From: Enoplosus armatus
Lineage: Eukaryota > Chordata > Actinopteri > Centrarchiformes > Enoplosidae
Direction: 5' to 3'
Assembly: GCF_043641665.1 (NCBI RefSeq)
Contig: NC_092182.1
Coordinates: 22,195,241-22,259,240 of the forward strand
Length of the DNA stretch: 64,000 bases
Positions within the stretch are counted from its first letter, which is position 1; the number at the start of each line of letters is the position of its first letter. The translations under genes were made by a program, and so were the position numbers. The notes under the pieces are model-generated. The model was not told the DNA's origin, ran no database searches, and worked only from the letters and a program-made list of their open reading frames with translations. Shown in pieces: positions 13,901 to 26,020 of this stretch.

Positions 13901-16900
13901 ATGTGATGAGATGTAATGGGTACAGAGTTGGAGTTGCAACATAGTTAGCTTAGCTTAGCATAAAGACTGGAAGCAAGGGAAAACAGCTAGTTTCAAACAT
14001 GCACTGGTTATGATATACTGTAGGTCTCTGTAGAGGCACAATGCTACTGGGGAGCTATACACAGTTACTGCACCGGGCTGGTGTTTGCCAAGAAATAGTT
14101 GTAGCTGTGACTCCCCCTCAAACCACAAACTGTTGTTTTTACATTTTTGTTTGTCAACAGATATTGTTAATTAGTGAGCTTTAGAGGTGTTAGTAGGTGT
14201 TTTCTTCACTTTGGACAGAGCCAGGCTAGATGTTTGCCCCTGCGCTAAGTACAGTAATCTGTTTGTGTAGTTTATGAAGTGATAGGTCCACAAAAACAAA
14301 GTAATTTCATCAATGACATCTGCTGACTGGCATCAAAGTGGAAAACTTGACCCAGTTTGCAGTTTGCTATTAATTCTGTGGAGCATGAAAAGCAGGAACA
14401 AGGAAAATGTGTTTCAAGAGACAACGTGAAGCCCTTGGAAATACAGTTTGTCATTGGTTCACTTATCTAAAATGTCCATCAGACCTTTAAATTACTTTTA
14501 CAAGGCGTTTTCTGCTGGAGTAAAGAGAGCAGCTTCAATCTGTTGATAGGTCCACCATTTTTTTCAGTTTAGTTCAGTAGAGTCTTAATTTGCCCAAAAT
14601 ATTGTACATGAAAAATAAACTTAGCCAAGACAACTTTGTGAACAAACACCCCTTCAAAACATGCACTGTTATCCCTAAATGCTCTGCCAGATTTACATGT
14701 TGGAATCACGTTTGAAAAGGACTCTTTTTTCCCCCCATAAAAGTTAGTCTAGCTTACTTTGGATAAAGTCACGTTTTCAAGTATGAATAAACATTTTCAA
14801 CTCCTCTTTTGCACTTATGAACCCAGATAGGTAACTTATCATTGTTACAGATTCTTTGTCTTAAAGGGGAGTATGAGTGATGGAGGGTGGCCTGTGGTTA
14901 GCAAGATTGCCCTTTAGAGGACCTGCCTTTCTTTTGTATTGGCTACTAGACTGACATGTTGTGTTCACATGGAAAGAAAATCATAAAGAAAATCATAAAA
15001 TGACTCATTAACGTACCAGTGGAGACCACCGGAAAACACTGTAACGATTCACCCAGTAGCACTTGGTTTCAATAAAACAACAAAAAGCTTTTACAGGTAG
15101 TTCAAAGGCAACTATTGTCCAAGTCTTTAACTTTGCCGCCAACTTCACTTAATTGTCCCTTCAAGGGAAACGTATTTTGCAGCAGATAATAAAATAAAAA
15201 GAGAAACATGTAACATCCAGCAACATTTACATGGAATATGTATGAAGAACATAAAAGCCAGCAAACATCAAAGACAAGGAGTCAAGGACTCAGAGGCAGG
15301 AGAGAAGTGGGTGACAGAGAACATAAAACAGCATTTATCAATTATGAAAATTGAGAAATGTAATAGTTTGCGTTTTCTTATACATGTTGCTGTTTATTCT
15401 TGGCTGTCTATTTAGGAGAAGAGAAAACACGAGCCATTCCAACAATGTTCTGCATTGTCCTGGTCGTATCATCATTGTTGGAACAAGCACTGAGACGTGT
15501 GTGAATGGCCATTGTCAGCACAATAGATATAGAAGGCAGAAGTAGGTTGGTGTTGATAGCTGTGTGTCCTTGGCCGAATGTGCTGAAAGAAGCATGGTTA
15601 CAGTCAACGGCTGCTGAGAGCAAACACCTGCAAGTATGACAGCAATTGTTCAGCCAGACTGAGTGAGAATACACAGGGTTTGTATATTTCAAACAGAGTG
15701 CTTGTCGGATCGGTGAACACCATCTGAAAGAAGGTGACAGAAGGCCCCCCACACATTCTTGAATTGTGGGGGCTACATCTAACATTTCTTTATAACGTGT
15801 CAGATTGTCGGCTGTGTGGAGCTGAGAAAGTAAGCAGGGTTTGAACTGCTCTCTCAAGCTGTTTTTATTCATTCTTCACACAACTAGTTTGGCACTTTTC
15901 GTGCACAAATATTGCGTCTTGCCCTTTTTTTCTTCGCCTGGCCTACGATCACGGTGGAACAGCTCCCGACGTGGTCGAACAACACATCATACAATCTCGT
16001 TTGCATATTCAAGTCACAGTGAAACGGCAGTTAGAGCATCTTTAGCTTTTCGTGAATGTGAGTGAAGAATATGTGGGCGGGATTTAGTTACGAGAGGGAT
16101 TTCAATCAAATCCTGGAAATGTGGAAAAATAACAAATAACAATAAGGAGCTGTAGGACCACCCACACCTCCCCCACCTGCATAGTATGATCAGGAAGAGG
16201 AAGATAAAGGCTAAATGAATGAATCAGAGCTCTAGTTAACAGTCAAGTGCAGTTTTATATGATGGGTGGGAGCTAGTCATCCTAAACCACATTTGATGGG
16301 ATACATTTATGTAAACACCAGTGAGACACACGCATATTTAGCAAGAGATAAATGAACAATTATATAATTATGACTGTGTCTTTAAGAGTCTAACAGCCAA
16401 CTGGAAATATTTTCCCCTCTGTCAGGAGGACGTATTGACCACGGACATCATGAGGGCAAAGCCAAGCAGGCTCTGCATGAAGCTGTGGAAATGGACAGAG
16501 CCATCGGCCGGGCAGACCTCATGACCAGCATCCACGATACACTGACGATAGTCACTGCTGACCATTCTCACGTGTTCAACTTCGGAGGCTACACAACCAG
16601 AGGAAACACAATATTTGGTATGTAATGATGATGCACATCCAGCACTGTATATATCTTCCATGCTGTACAATGGGGTTTAATGCTCCGTCTCCATCCACAG
16701 GTCTGGCCCCAATGTTGAGTGATATTGATCAGAAGCCCTTCACCTCCATCTTATATGGGAACGGACCAGGCTACAAAATTGTTAACGGTGCGAGGGAGAA
16801 CGTCTCCACTATTAACTACCGTAAGTAACGTCTCAATGAGAGTCACGTCGGGTTATGTTAAAAGAAAAATCCAGGCTGCCTTGAATGCAATTTCTTTCCT

Positions 16901-17492
16901 CTATTTTTAAGTATGTTAATTCCAGCATTGTTTACTTTCATGTTCGCTCGCTAGCAATCTCCATCTTCCCTGCCATTGTTGGCACATTGGCGCATATCTT
17001 GGCGTATTACTGCCACCTGTAGTTCAGGGGAATAGTGTGAAATCAGTGGCAGGACTGTGTATCACATCACTGTGATAAACAAAATGTAAAAATAACAGCT
17101 CCAGAGCGCTACTAGAGGGCAAAAACTCCACAGGGAACCTTTAAATTGGATTTCTTTTTTCTCCATTGCTCAGAAGTTAAAAACAATGATTTCTTTACGT
17201 CTTTTCTCTGTGTCCCTGCCTTCTAGAGGAAAACAACTACCGAGCTCAGGCAGCTGTACCGCTGAGCATGGAGACTCATGGAGGAGAGGATGTGGCTGTC
17301 TTTGCTAAAGGTCCCCTGGCTCACTTGCTACATGGGGTCCATGAGCAGAACTACATCCCCCACGTGATGGCTTATGCAGGCTGTATTGGCCAGAACAGGG
17401 AACACTGTATGTTACTCAGCGGGACTGCCGGTTTGCGCCCCGTCCTCTCTAGCATCGCAGCCCTTCTCACATTCACCCGACTTCTGTGCTGA
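6505..17492 (+). CDS. alpl: Alkaline phosphatase, tissue-nonspecific type (11 coding exons, 527 aa)
   Basis: This is a GPI-anchored ectoenzyme that hydrolyses phosphomonoesters such as pyrophosphate, pyridoxal phosphate and nucleotides at the cell surface; it is needed for bone and scale mineralisation. Coding exons, all GT-AG and phase-consistent: 6505-6577, 7232-7351, 8509-8624, 10074-10248, 11554-11729, 12388-12528, 12681-12750, 12892-13026, 16426-16617, 16701-16820, 17227-17492. Their sum is 1584 nt, or 527 codons plus TGA, matching the family (about 525). Visible: an N-terminal signal peptide (1-19); metal and active-site residues Asp64 (LGDG), nucleophile Ser114 (PDSAGT), His175/Thr177, Arg188, Glu335, Asp340, His344, Asp381-His382 and His457; N-glycosylation sequons at Asn144, 234 and 433; and a hydrophobic C-tail after a small-residue omega region (about 504-506). 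Segments such as [20 protein letters not shown] and [19 protein letters not shown] match the tissue-nonspecific isozyme rather than the intestinal/placental one. No frameshift or missing catalytic residue was seen. Confidence 0.95.
7232..7351 (+). CDS. alpl: alpl coding exon 2
   Basis: Encodes the start of the mature enzyme ([19 protein letters not shown]...) and the LFLGDG strand whose Asp64 binds the second zinc and the magnesium. The acceptor ends at 7231 and the donor begins at 7352. Confidence 0.93.
7352..8508 (+). other. alpl: alpl intron 2 (after coding exon 2)
   Basis: Non-coding intron sequence with no recognised gene or repeat. Confidence 0.7.
8509..8624 (+). CDS. alpl: alpl coding exon 3
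   Basis: Encodes [15 protein letters not shown] and the [11 protein letters not shown] segment that precedes the catalytic serine loop. It begins with 2 nt completing Gly65 and ends in phase 0. Confidence 0.93.
10074..10248 (+). CDS. alpl: alpl coding exon 4 (catalytic serine)
   Basis: Holds [15 protein letters not shown], with Ser114 as the phosphorylated nucleophile, and the sequon NTT at Asn144. Ends in phase 1. Confidence 0.95.
10925..10980. repeat. (GT)n(GA)n compound microsatellite
   Basis: About 19 GT units followed directly by about 9 GA units, in alpl intron 4. Confidence 0.95.
11554..11729 (+). CDS. alpl: alpl coding exon 5
   Basis: Encodes [20 protein letters not shown] with His175 and Thr177, then the substrate-phosphate-binding arginine (Arg188, in VDRDWYSD). 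Ends in phase 0 at a GTGAGT donor. Confidence 0.95.
11785..12310 (+). repeat. Interspersed repeat, family shared with 30960-32240
   Basis: Several blocks match the later copy in the same order: the ctcccccagacaatg...ccaatcacagcatagca block, gaggatgctgattttttgcctg, and a final block cattatcattgcaaact...agtaactaaggggagcgggg. The family is not named here. It occupies most of alpl intron 5. Confidence 0.55.
12388..12528 (+). CDS. alpl: alpl coding exon 6
   Basis: Encodes [12 protein letters not shown] and a variable, charged surface stretch including sequon NKS (Asn234). It is flanked by a tttgcag acceptor and a GTAAAT donor; phase 0 at both ends. Confidence 0.93.
12681..12750 (+). CDS. alpl: alpl coding exon 7
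   Basis: A short exon encoding [20 protein letters not shown] and the YLLG motif. The flanking introns are only about 150 and 140 bp. Confidence 0.92.
12892..13026 (+). CDS. alpl: alpl coding exon 8
   Basis: Encodes [11 protein letters not shown] and the helix ending GFYLLVEG; Glu335 is the magnesium ligand. The following 3.4-kb intron is the largest coding-region intron and contains repeats and a LINE fragment. Confidence 0.94.
13270..14245. repeat. Composite of foldback-repeat pieces around a LINE fragment
   Basis: Pieces of the teleost repeat seen whole at 46470-46822 flank a LINE fragment: aagaaatagttcaacattt at 13277, ttagcttagcataaagactgg near 13950, and a reversed block taattagtgagctttagaggtg near 14168. 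They sit in alpl intron 8. The mixed orientations indicate rearrangement or nested insertion. Confidence 0.55.
13345..13640 (+). mobile_element. LINE reverse-transcriptase C-terminal fragment
   Basis: Translation in the frame of 13345 gives [27 protein letters not shown] and [14 protein letters not shown], a pattern typical of the C-terminal end of ORF2 in L2/Rex-like fish LINEs. It is open for about 87 codons but is truncated at both ends. It is sense with respect to alpl, within intron 8. Confidence 0.75.
16426..16617 (+). CDS. alpl: alpl coding exon 9 (zinc site)
   Basis: Encodes [20 protein letters not shown] with zinc ligands Asp340 and His344, and [12 protein letters not shown] with Asp381 and His382. 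Strongly conserved in the family. Confidence 0.96.
16701..16820 (+). CDS. alpl: alpl coding exon 10
   Basis: Encodes [20 protein letters not shown], the NGPGYK loop and sequon NVS (Asn433). The preceding intron is only 83 bp. Confidence 0.94.
17227..17492 (+). CDS. alpl: alpl coding exon 11 and stop
   Basis: Encodes the crown-domain end and [16 protein letters not shown], where His457 binds the first zinc, then the [10 protein letters not shown] core. The last 24 residues are hydrophobic after a small-residue segment (LSGTAG), as expected for a cleaved GPI-anchor signal. The TGA ends at 17492. Confidence 0.94.
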
Positions 17493-17647
17493 CCTTCCCC
17501 TGGCGGTCCTCGTCCTGTTAGTACCCCTGTTTTAACCAGTCATACGTTTTAAGATTTCAATTGTCATTATACATTTTCTAATTTTACTCTTCACTATTTT
17601 GATCATGGGACCACTGTTAGGGCACGTTTGTGTTATGATAATTGATT

Positions 17648-17653
17648 AATAAA
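17648..17653 (+). terminator. alpl: alpl polyadenylation signal (putative)
   Basis: The first AATAAA after the alpl stop codon, 155 nt downstream. It implies a short 3'UTR. Later signals cannot be excluded. Confidence 0.45.
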
Positions 17654-20546
17654 AGTATATCAGTTTTAGTCTATTCAGGCAAATATGTAAAACATTACAA
17701 AATAATCAATCGCCCCTGATGCACCGAAATGAAAAGTGGTGTTGCAGAGACCGCCACAAAATCAGTTGTGATACGTCTATTGAAGGTTTTATTAAAAGTT
17801 TTAGGACCTGTTGAGCCTCAGTGTTAAATGTAAACAAACTTTAGGTTTGAATAGATAGATTGGATTTTCACATGTTTGAATATGTTTCATATCTTAAATG
17901 TGCAGTTAACAGAATCTACCTCATAAGATTGCAAAAGATCTCTCGTGTAATTATGGTGTGTTCAGAAGGGCACATTTTCATGGTCAAATTTGAATGCCGA
18001 AACCAGAGGCAACTGAATGTATAATTGACAAAAGAGTAAAAAGATATAGTTCTTGTCATACACCTTGTGCATACTGCAAAAAAAGTACTGAAAAAGCCCA
18101 CCCACCATTGCTGTGTCCAATAACAGAAGTTGTAAAACCTCTTAACCAATAAAATAATTGTTTGTTTTCTGATAATCTTTTGTTTTGTTGCAACACTAAT
18201 GGTTTAAACGTCTCCTAAATGTTCTTTATATCAGATGTTATTTTGATTTCCCAAATACAATGTTTCCTCTAAATTTTCATTATTTTAAAACAGTGCTTTG
18301 AGTCTCCAGTAGAACAATACTAAAGTCAAATTTATTGCCATTTGACATTGTGTATTGTGTAAATGTAACTACTGTACAGACAAAACTTCAACACGAAATG
18401 TCACAAATTAATGACCTCTCTCAGTTAACATCCTTTTTTTATACGTTGTATGTTGCACTTTTCCATCTGCTCTATTGTGGCTTGTGTGGAATGTGAATGG
18501 ACTGAAGCCACTCATTCCTTGGCATCATGTGGTTGCTGGGAAAACAGAGGAGGACTGGTGTTGGCAGAAGCATGAAAAGGGGAGGTTCAGCTTTAATGGG
18601 TATGAAATGAAGTCCTCATGTTGTGATCGAGGCCTCGAGGGCCACTTCATACTTTTGTGTAATCTTGCTTTGCTGATTAGGATTTTTCTTCTATTCCTCT
18701 TGGCAGCTAAAAAACGTTGTCCTGTAATCCTGTTTTATCTTTTGTATTCTATATTTAGAGATGGATGACGATGGGTATCAGATTGTACGGCATGAATATT
18801 CAAGTGGGCTTTCAACCCCCAGCTTCCCCTCGCTTTCAAATATATTTGTTCATAACTCACAGTGCTTCTTATATTTCCTGAATAACGAAAACGTTTATTT
18901 TCTGAAATGATGAAACGGGTGATGAAACCAGGACAAGGCCTTGGTGGGGTCTTGTGTGTATGGTATTTTAAAGTGGGCGCCTGGCCAAAGCTTTGCCGTT
19001 TAATCCATCAACGACAAGGAAGCCGTTAAAATGAAGAACAATAGTGGGTGAAGTGTTCCTCTTTCACTCACATTTCTCAGCTGGAACCGAGTTAGGTCTA
19101 TAGAAGCGCTTGAGGTGGCCTCAGCAGACGTATAATTTTCTCAGGAAAGCCATGACGTCTGGTGAGTTCATATCAAAAAGCCATATGTAAGGCTGCATAC
19201 CGGAAACACTGTAATTTTCTGTCTCTAGCCTCTCCCCGAATGGGATCTTGACTTTTATCCAGCCACTATGTACACAATGTCCACAATCAGTGTACAGTAG
19301 TTGAAGCATTTGCTTGTTGGCATACAAACATTTTGTAAACCGTGCTGCTGTGTTTTAAAAGTTAGAGTGAACATTTTCTACCATTCCAGGCAGCCAGTAG
19401 CCTGGTTACAGACGCCTGAATCACCACCCACATCTCTGATTTGTTCAGTGATTCAGAAGGTCTGGTGTTGTGTCACAACAATGGCTGTTTTCCTCCAGTC
19501 GATGCCTGCTGAAGTTGAAGGAGTGCCAATCACACAATGTCACAGGGCTCCATGTACAAATAAGGACAATAAAGGTGTAATTTGTCCTGCGGGAAATGTC
19601 AGTCAAGCATACTATGTACATGCCCACACAGACCTGAGAAAATGACTAATCGGCTAGAATAATCAAATCACCTGTGAGGGTTTGCCATGGGTGTGCAGGG
19701 TCTTTAAACTGAGGTAACACTTTTTGATCCATGGGAAAATTGGCAAGTGTTGTTAGCAGCTTCTGTGTTGTCTGACAATTATGTTGACAGGACGGACACA
19801 TCACTCACTTCTGATTGGTTAGGGCAAAACAAAACAAAACAATGCACACCTCCCAACAAGAAAATGAATTTGTTGTAAAACCTGCTCGAGGTGTGTAATT
19901 AGTATAAAGTCTGCATTAAAGTTCCATTATTGTTGTGAGGTAGTGCAGATTTTTCAAATCAATCTGCACTTCTGTGACGGTTGTAACATGTTACAGTGAC
20001 ACTGTGTTACATTGGCCAAAAGTAAGTTTCATACCATATAGAAAGACATATAAATGGAACCCAGTGGCTTTCTGGAACTGTGTCAAAAATACATACAAAA
20101 TCTATTTTTGTCCGCCATTGGTCGACTATTTCAGTTTCCCCTTCCGCTATCTGCATGTTACTGTTTTGTAAGGGCACTGTTGCTGCATCCTGGTTTAAAG
20201 AAATACAAACAAGGCAGAGAATTTTTCCCCTATCCCAGAGTGATAATGGGTTGAGCCAGACCTTCCTCCGAAGTGTGGAGATAGGTCTGGCTATGCGAGA
20301 CTATGGTCTTTTAAACCCCAACCCCACCTGCCAGTGGCCCAGTCATTAAGCTCCAGCTGTGCAGCCAAACATTGTTCAAACGCACTGAACTTTATTTTCA
20401 ATTCTAGAGGAGATCCCAACTTGCTTGAATATAGCTTCAATGAAAAGCTGGAACAAATGGATATATAACATACATATGATACTGTCATATGGAAAACAAC
20501 TTCCAGCCTTTCATGGGGAAAGCAAATGTAATTTTTTCTTTAAATC
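17654..20546. other. Gene-free stretch downstream of alpl
   Basis: A+T-rich. The longest open frames (for example around 18475-18768) lack family character or a splice context. No RNA gene was seen. Confidence 0.5.
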
Positions 20547-21093
20547 TTAACCCTTTCATGCATAAATTATGACAGCCTCAGTCAGGACTTTTTTCCTTAG
20601 TGTTTTTATTTCTCTTTAGGCATGAAAAAAAACAAAAATAAATGAACTTAATTTTTTTCAAACATTCATTTTTCAAACTTCTTCACATGTCCACTCATGT
20701 TTGGTGGACAGCATGCGTTTGAGTTTTCAACTGAAGAAATATATATTTAACACACCAATGACTAAAATGGAAATTTTAACAATTGTATTACTCCTTAGTT
20801 GTTACTTGATGTTACCAAATTTTATTTACCTGCAAGGGTCTCCTACTATATAAGGATCGGCAAGGTATTCCTGAGCTGCTCAGCGTTTCTGGCCTTCCGT
20901 TGGCCGTCTTGGTTTTGAGACATTTGTGTTGCACTTACAACGGCTGGCCAGTGGGTGGCAGTGTATGGGATGACGCACTAGCGTCCACTGTGGTGATTGA
21001 TGTGCAACTATACCATTAAAACCCATGCATATACAAGAAAACAGCTTTTGAACAGCTGTCCACTGTAGTGACCACTATGCGTGAAAGGGTTAA
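20547..21093. mobile_element. piggyBac-like MITE with TTAA target duplication
   Basis: TTAA at 20547-20550 and 21090-21093 bound a 539-bp unit. Its ends are inverted repeats, CCCTTTCATGCATA at the left and the reverse complement of CCCTTTCACGCATA at the right (13 of 14 match). TTAA duplication with CCC-starting termini is the signature of piggyBac elements. There is no transposase ORF, so it is non-autonomous. Confidence 0.8.
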
Positions 21094-23484
21094 AATCATT
21101 ATATTTGGTTTAACAGATTTTTTTTAAACATGGAAATAATCTTTACATTTACCTCTGTCCTTAACGTTCCCTTTAATCAAGATGTAAAAATCGCTTGCGT
21201 ATAAAACATAGCATATGTAATGCTCTCGGGAGAAGCTCTTCCTTGTCAGTTGTTCATCAGAGCCTCAGTTAGAGCTTTCACTGTGAGCCTGGATGTAATG
21301 GAAAAAAGCTGCAGCTGTTCTGCTGTAGATATAGATCTTGATTGACCCTGAAAAGTTCTGACTGTGTCATCAAAGCGTCACTCGCCCTGACACCACTGAC
21401 ATCAAGTCGCTCATCAAACACATCACCTCAACCTCTCTGAGCAGCACGCTGTGACAGCTCGATGCTTTCCATCTCACCCCCTCTGTTCTCCATCTCTCTC
21501 CCTCCCCCTTTGATTTGGCCAATTTTACTTTGAGTGATGATGTTTTATATCAATCAATCTCTCTGTCTCTATATCAGGGACCCTCTATTCAATCTGTGTC
21601 ATGATCTCCAGCCCTTTGATTCGCTGTGGGCATGGTTAAGTAATTGAAAAAAAAAAAAAAGGGTGGGTGGGTGTTGAGATTCAGAGCCTCAGACAGATCA
21701 AACTAAGAAGGCAAGGCAAGGCTGACAGCTCTGGGCTGCTGTATAAAAGGAGCAGTGAGGCTGCAAGAAGATGCTAATTCTCCCCTTTTCAAAGCAGAGA
21801 TCCTTCTCTGGGCGATGACCCTCCTCCTTTGGGTAATCTAGTTCGGCTGAGTGCATTTAATAAAACCCACAATGGTCCACAACCTAATGATCACTATGCA
21901 AAATACTTGGTTAAATATGTAAAGAAGAAAGTTTATTATTCATCATATGACAGGAAACAAACCTCATACCTCATTTTGATGAATTTGGATCAAATGTTTT
22001 GTATTCGTTAAGGATTTTTTTTTACCAAGGTTACCACTAACTATTACACTTGCTAATTACTGAGTACTTTTGTCACTCCCTCTGCACATTTCTGGACCTG
22101 TTCATAATGTCATAGCCTCTTATCATTTCCTACTGGGAAGAGGTGAACATGTCCTAATCGCCTTTCTCTACACACCCGAGCTCCCATCACCCCTCTGAGG
22201 GCAGCCAGCATGAGGGTTAATCCCTCTGCAGCTAATGAGGGCAGAAAGAATCAAGTCTGGGCCCTGACTTCTGCACATATTCCCCTTGGTTTCTCCAATT
22301 CTCCTCCTTACTGCCTCACTGTCAGGAACATAATGACCTAAAATGCCCCCAAAATATGCAGGGGCTGAAAGCTGCAGGAAATGAATGAACTTGAGAGTGA
22401 GGCCAGCCGCAGTGGTACATTTTATGGACGGCGAAATTTGCAACAAAGTCAGGGAGAGACGTGGCCTGCAAATTTACATGCTAATTAGAAGCACATGAAA
22501 CCGAGCTTTTGTCTTTACACAAAAGATCCCACATTATCCACAATTACCTCACAATGAAACAAAAACACAATTGGAATCCTTTCAAAGTAATGACATAACC
22601 CATAATGACTATCATTAAAAATTATAGACATACATGAGTGTTTAAGGTTGGCGGCTAGTCGCTCTGTTCTTGCAGCATTTAGTGAAACAAAGCCGCGGTT
22701 CTTTTCCTTTTGGTCAAGCTGGGAAATAAATCATCGAGCAAGTCGCGGTGCTGGTGATTTTGCAGTGGATTTTCAGAGTGACTGAGATTCCTCCTTTGTA
22801 TTGTCTGACTGTCAGCCAGACTCATCTCACCCGCTGCGTCCACCAACTGTTAGCCATTGATAAGGTAACACTTTTATTTTCTGCTTATCGTACCGTCACA
22901 GGGTGCACAAAGTCAGCCTTCCATTAACTGTCAATGGAGCAGCTTCAGAGAGAGTCGATCAATGGCATCACAGATTACTGTCTGAGCACAGTTTAGTATG
23001 TCCTCTGCTTTTACATTTCCCTTGACCCACGAGAACAGCTGTAGATTTCAGGTAGAGGTGTTTGTTTTTTGATCTGACTGGGTGTGCGTGGTCTTTTATA
23101 CGTTCACTACATACACAATAGTTGGATTTATTTGATTGGCCAATGTAGCACCTTTATGGATGACGTTGCGTTGTTTCACGCAGTGCTACTGTTGGTCTTA
23201 GGCGCCTCATTTGGTTTGCTAGCAAGTTATCCAGAATTAATATTCCTATGCAGCTAGCCACAGTAGTTAATCCAGGTTGATAATTTCTTTGTTTACTTCT
23301 GGTCGATCTGTTCTGTGTTTACTTTTGACATTTTAAGATGGGCAGGATTTCCATGTTTACTATTCGCAAGCGCTCATGTCATCGGACAGCTCAAGATGGC
23401 GTTGTGATTGAAAGGTTGGTCGGCTGAGTGTTAAACATACTGTGGAATGAGAATATAGCAGCATATCCATTAAATATTGGAGGA
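21094..23484. other. Non-coding, possible conserved regulatory blocks
   Basis: No exon was recognised. Some stretches (22640-22870, and around 22430-22500 with catgctaattag) have the mixed-composition, homeobox- and SOX-like motif content often seen in enhancers. This is inference only. Confidence 0.35.
21741..21748 (+). promoter_or_regulatory. Isolated TATA-box-like motif
   Basis: A gctgTATAAAAGGagc motif has core-promoter character, but the ATGs downstream open frames of at most 15 codons. It could drive a non-coding RNA or be fortuitous. Confidence 0.2.
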
Positions 23485-23962
23485 TAGAATAGAATAAACT
23501 TTATTTTCCAGCCGAAGCAGGAAAATTGTCTTTGGTCTCACCAAGGAAAATACAAACACAAGCATGTCCGCAAGGTTAAAGCATCACATTAATAGAACAA
23601 AGATCTCTCAGCTGTACAGTCAGTGCATTCAGACTCATATTTAAGTTTACGGTAGTTTGTTGACCACATTAATTGCATTTGGGACAAAAGAACCCTTGAA
23701 GATCTTTTTCTTTGCCAGGGGTTTTCTATAGCATTGCCCTGAGGGGAGCAACTGATTGATGATTGACAGGGCTTTCCTGTGTACAGCTGTACTGTAGAGG
23801 TCATCTAATGGCTTTTGTTGGCAGCCTACTATCTTCCCTGGTGTCTTATCAATCCCGGTCAGCTTGTTTCTATTGACTAAAGTCATGTGCTCATACCTGA
23901 CAGAGATATTAAAAACAAGTATGCTCTCCATCAAGCTGACATACACTTTTTACAAAAACGAC
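23485..23962 (-). mobile_element. LINE 3' end, minus strand (5'-truncated)
   Basis: Minus-strand translation gives NRNKLTGIDKTPGKIVG, LLPSGQCYRKPLAKKK and GSFVPNAINVVNKL, the C-terminal end of a Rex1/L2-like LINE ORF2. The element's 3' end carries an AATAAA and a short (ATTCT)n tail at 23489-23510. Confidence 0.75.
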
Positions 23963-25825
23963 TGACCCCACTTCACTTTCCTAATTAAAAACTATCTCTG
24001 ACTTGCTTCCTTACATATAAAATCAACTTTGTCTGTGAAACTCAATTTGTCATATAGTTTTAGTTAGTTTTCCTGGTAAACTCTCAGAGTTGTATGAATA
24101 ATGATTATGAGCAGCAAAGGTGGAAGCAGCACGACATTGTTATATGGCAGGCAAAGTGAGAGCTGGGTGGATGGCTGGCTGTACAAGATGTGTGACTTTG
24201 ACAGTGGAGATTGGAGTTTGCATCCTGTCTCGTACTAACAATCACTGTTTTTTATTAACCTTAGTGTTGGTTGCCTAACTATGAACATGACCTAATATAG
24301 AGGTAGCACTTTTGAATCATTTGAATCGAGGGTCTGCGGACAGAGGGTGTTGTATGCTGTACAGACTGTAAAACTCCTTCAGGCAAATAGTTTTTTTGTG
24401 ATATTGGGCGATATAATGAAATATAAATTGACATGACCTCTTGTCACTGTTGAACGTTAAACATGAGTTTCTGGCTGCAGGTTTGATATTTGCACACAGG
24501 AAGTCAGAACTGTTCTGTAAACTGGGGATGGACCAAATACAGTGATTTTGGATTTATTTTAATTCAGCTGGAGAAAGTTTTGAGACATCCAACATTTCTA
24601 AGGCGACAAAAAAGCCCCTAAAGCTGCCTGTTTTTTAAAGGGACATAAATCTGTGTGTCATCTGCATAACAATGATAATGTATGTGTTTGCAGATGATAT
24701 TTCCTCGTGGAAGCGGAAAAAGGTTTGACTGCTTGATTAGGACAATTTTAACAATTCTTAAGCAGTATCCCTGATGCCACCCCATTTTTTCAAGGTAAAA
24801 TTGTAGGTGGCTTTTTTTGATGGTCCAACCTAAAGCTGTGCAATAAGCTCAGGATGAGCAGTATTGGGTGAAAATGAATGTGTCTAGGTATGTTAAAACC
24901 GTGATAAACTGACAATCTGCCCACAGTGTCTCCCTGTGTTTTTGCAGGAATAGGCTCCAACCCCATGCAGCCCTGAAAAGAATCAGACTGTCAGGAAACG
25001 CAGAGATTAAAGAAAAACTCCTATTGGGCCAAATGTTGAATTGTTGTTGTGATAGACCACACAAATCAAAGCCTGGAGATGAAAGTGCAGCTAGTTCTAA
25101 GAAAACAGAGCTTGACAGTGCCTCGTTTCAGTGTCTGTTTTTATACGCTGTTCTACATCTTTTTCCAAATGAGATGAGAAAATGCATTCATGCCTCCATC
25201 AAATACCTAGAGGGGCTAGTATTTACTTCCGTACAGGTTTCTGAACAGAGGCATGACTAAAGAGTATGTATTGTACCGTTTAGACAATACTGTTTTCCCA
25301 CACAGATTTACTGCTCAGGCAGCCAGTACACAGGTCACCACTGTTTCAGCACTATTGGTTACACAGTCACAACCTCCCAGTGTGACCGAGACAGGCAGAC
25401 GAGGCTGCACAGCGAGGGTGAGGCTGAAAGAGAGAGGGGAGGGAGGGTGAGAGACAGAGAGATAGAGTCGGAGAGATGGTGACTTTAGGGGTTTTGGGTA
25501 CCGTAAATCCTCACTTTCCCCAAAGGGCAACTTGTTGCGCAGCAGTGAGCAGTAGAAAAGAACTTGAATTCAGGTCTAATAGGCAAAAAGTAATTTTTAC
25601 TGTCCCTATCAAATAAATGAATTTAAAAAACATAAATGGAAAATATACAGTATATACAAAACCTGTAATACCAAAGTTGTTAGAACCATGACAAAACAAA
25701 AACAAATGTTCAAATGACGTCTTGAAGGAGTCATTTATTCCAGCCTATTATTCCTGAGCATATTTACACACTTTATGGCTGACTAAAGTAACGTAACTAC
25801 CCGTCACACACCGGGAAAGAGTACT

Positions 25826-26020
25826 AATACCCTTTGAAAATACTATATATGATGTTTCTGGATTAATACTACTGCTGCATTAATGTGTATGTTGCATTTT
25901 ACTGCTGCAGATGTTTAAGGTTGTGCTAATTTGAACTACTTTATATATTGTTGAGTAGTTTATCTACAGCAATGTATCACATTCTATAAGATCATCATAT
26001 GTTTCATTACATTTAATACA
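25826..26020 (+). repeat. Fragment of the 'aagta' foldback family
   Basis: Internal part of the element seen at 3157-3802 and 33505-33778, with landmarks gttgcattttactgctg and taatttgaactactttatat. Confidence 0.55.

Noticed and set aside
6505..17492. Assignment of the phosphatase to the intestinal/placental type
   Set aside because: The residues around the active serine ([20 protein letters not shown]) and the [19 protein letters not shown] helix are those of the tissue-nonspecific isozyme.
18475..18768. 97-codon frame with a hydrophobic stretch
   Set aside because: Starts without ATG, with no family match, promoter or splice context. It is probably chance.
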